From Nitrososphaerota archaeon (GTDB taxonomy: Archaea > Thermoproteota > Nitrososphaeria > Nitrososphaerales > Gagatemarchaeaceae), in contig VBPK01000047.1 of NCBI GenBank assembly GCA_005877225.1, positions 1-13,901 on the forward strand: a stretch of DNA of 13,901 bases, written 5' to 3'. The translations under genes were made by a program, and so were the position numbers. The first letter of the stretch is position 1. Every line of letters begins with the position of its first letter. Shown piece by piece: positions 13,380 through 13,901 of the stretch. Below the pieces are notes generated by a model. That model did no database searches and was not told where the DNA came from. It saw only the letters and a list, made by a program, of their open reading frames with translations.

Positions 13380-13901
13380 ATGAGCTCGCTCCGAAGGATT
13401 GTCGAGGGAAGGACGACCCTCTTCGTTCCCGCCGCGAGTCTCACGAGGAGCGAGCCGCCAACCACTCCCTTCTTCTTCAACCCCGCGGCGAGCGTAAACA
13501 GAGACATCACTGTCGCGATCAGCGAGGCGGTCAGCGGTGGCGGGACGTTTTGCGACTCTCTCGCGGGAGTGGGAGCGAGAGGCGTCAGGGTGGCGAACGA
13601 ACTCTCGCGTCGGATGAATGTAACGATGGTCGACTTCAACCCTTCTGCGCTCAGGGTGGCTGAGAGGAGCGCGAGAGCGAACTCCCTGCGATGCGACTTC
13701 GTCAAGAGCGAAGCCAACACCTACCTCTTCTCCAGGTTCGGACGCGATTCGAAGTTCGACTTCGTCGACATCGACCCCTTCGGCACACCCGTCCCGTACA
13801 TACAGGGAGCCTTCGGGGCGGCGGCCGACGGCGGGGTCGTCTCACTCACCTCCACCGATACCGCGGTCCTCTGCGGAGTCTACCCGGAGGTGTGCAGGAG
13901 G
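13380..13901 (+). CDS. trm1: tRNA (guanine(26)-N2)-dimethyltransferase, N-terminal part, runs off the window
   Basis: TRM1 makes m2G/m2,2G at position 26 of tRNA using SAM. 174 codons are visible, with no stop before the edge; the archaeal family is about 380 residues. Seen here are VEGRTTLFVP (8-17), FFFNP followed by NRDITVA (31-46), SAM motif I FCDSLAGVGARG (57-68), acidic Asp85 in MVDFNPSA, the diagnostic DIDPFGTPVPY (130-140), and TSTDTAVLCG (157-166). The start is ATG 13380, from its TATA box spacing; an upstream ATG at 13355 is out of frame. It diverges from the THEP1/RNase HII gene with 44 bp between the start codons. Confidence 0.95.
   Translation, partial: MSSLRRIVEGRTTLFVPAASLTRSEPPTTPFFFNPAASVNRDITVAISEAVSGGGTFCDSLAGVGARGVRVANELSRRMNVTMVDFNPSALRVAERSARANSLRCDFVKSEANTYLFSRFGRDSKFDFVDIDPFGTPVPYIQGAFGAAADGGVVSLTSTDTAVLCGVYPEVCRR

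Noticed and set aside
13361..13720. Minus-strand open frame opposite trm1
   Set aside because: It is antisense to a clear TRM1 coding region and has no features of its own.

Overview
The window is a gene-dense stretch of an archaeal chromosome. Archaeal hallmarks are GatD/GatE (tRNA-dependent Gln synthesis), the NOP5-fibrillarin pair, TRM1, archaeal-type RNase HII, and TATA boxes about 26-29 nt upstream of start codons with little or no leader. Base composition is GC-rich with AGG/AGA and CTC preference. No rRNA or protein here fixes the phylum. A TACK-type (Thermoproteota/Nitrososphaeria/Bathyarchaeia-like) lineage is a guess only.

Layout. (1) 1-3961, minus: gatD - gatE - an unrecognised gene running off the left edge. 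The genes are tightly coupled, with a 4-nt gap and an ATGA overlap. (2) 4075-6711, plus: an ABC-2 type exporter of one ATPase and two overlapping permeases. (3) 6919-7644, plus: a thiosulfate/3-mercaptopyruvate sulfurtransferase-like rhodanese. It converges on (4) 7648-8310, minus: an H-protein-like domain fused to a TusA-like sulfur-carrier domain, then 8348-9812, minus: elp3 broken into two frames. (5) 10351-12200, plus: NOP5 and fibrillarin (flpA), overlapping by ATGA. (6) 12202-13335, minus: a THEP1-type NTPase read in frame into RNase HII. (7) 13380 to the right edge, plus: TRM1, divergent from THEP1.

The common theme is tRNA/rRNA maturation: GatDE (Gln-tRNA), Elp3 (wobble uridine), TRM1 (G26), NOP5/fibrillarin (2'-O-methylation). 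A small sulfur-transfer cluster (rhodanese, TusA-like carrier) sits beside Elp3 and could plausibly feed wobble-uridine thiolation or another sulfur pathway; this is inference.

The most striking signals are structural. A 37-bp perfect inverted copy of an internal piece of the RNase HII gene sits exactly where the THEP1 C-terminus and the RNase HII start plus its DEAG catalytic motif should be, creating an apparent fusion. Two other genes (rhodanese and elp3) lack internal blocks that I estimate at about 35-50 residues. Either this genome carries several microhomology or template-switch scars, or the assembly has local errors; reads would decide. The H-like/TusA fusion, with Arg in place of the lipoyl Lys, is the best candidate for unusual biology that is not an artefact.
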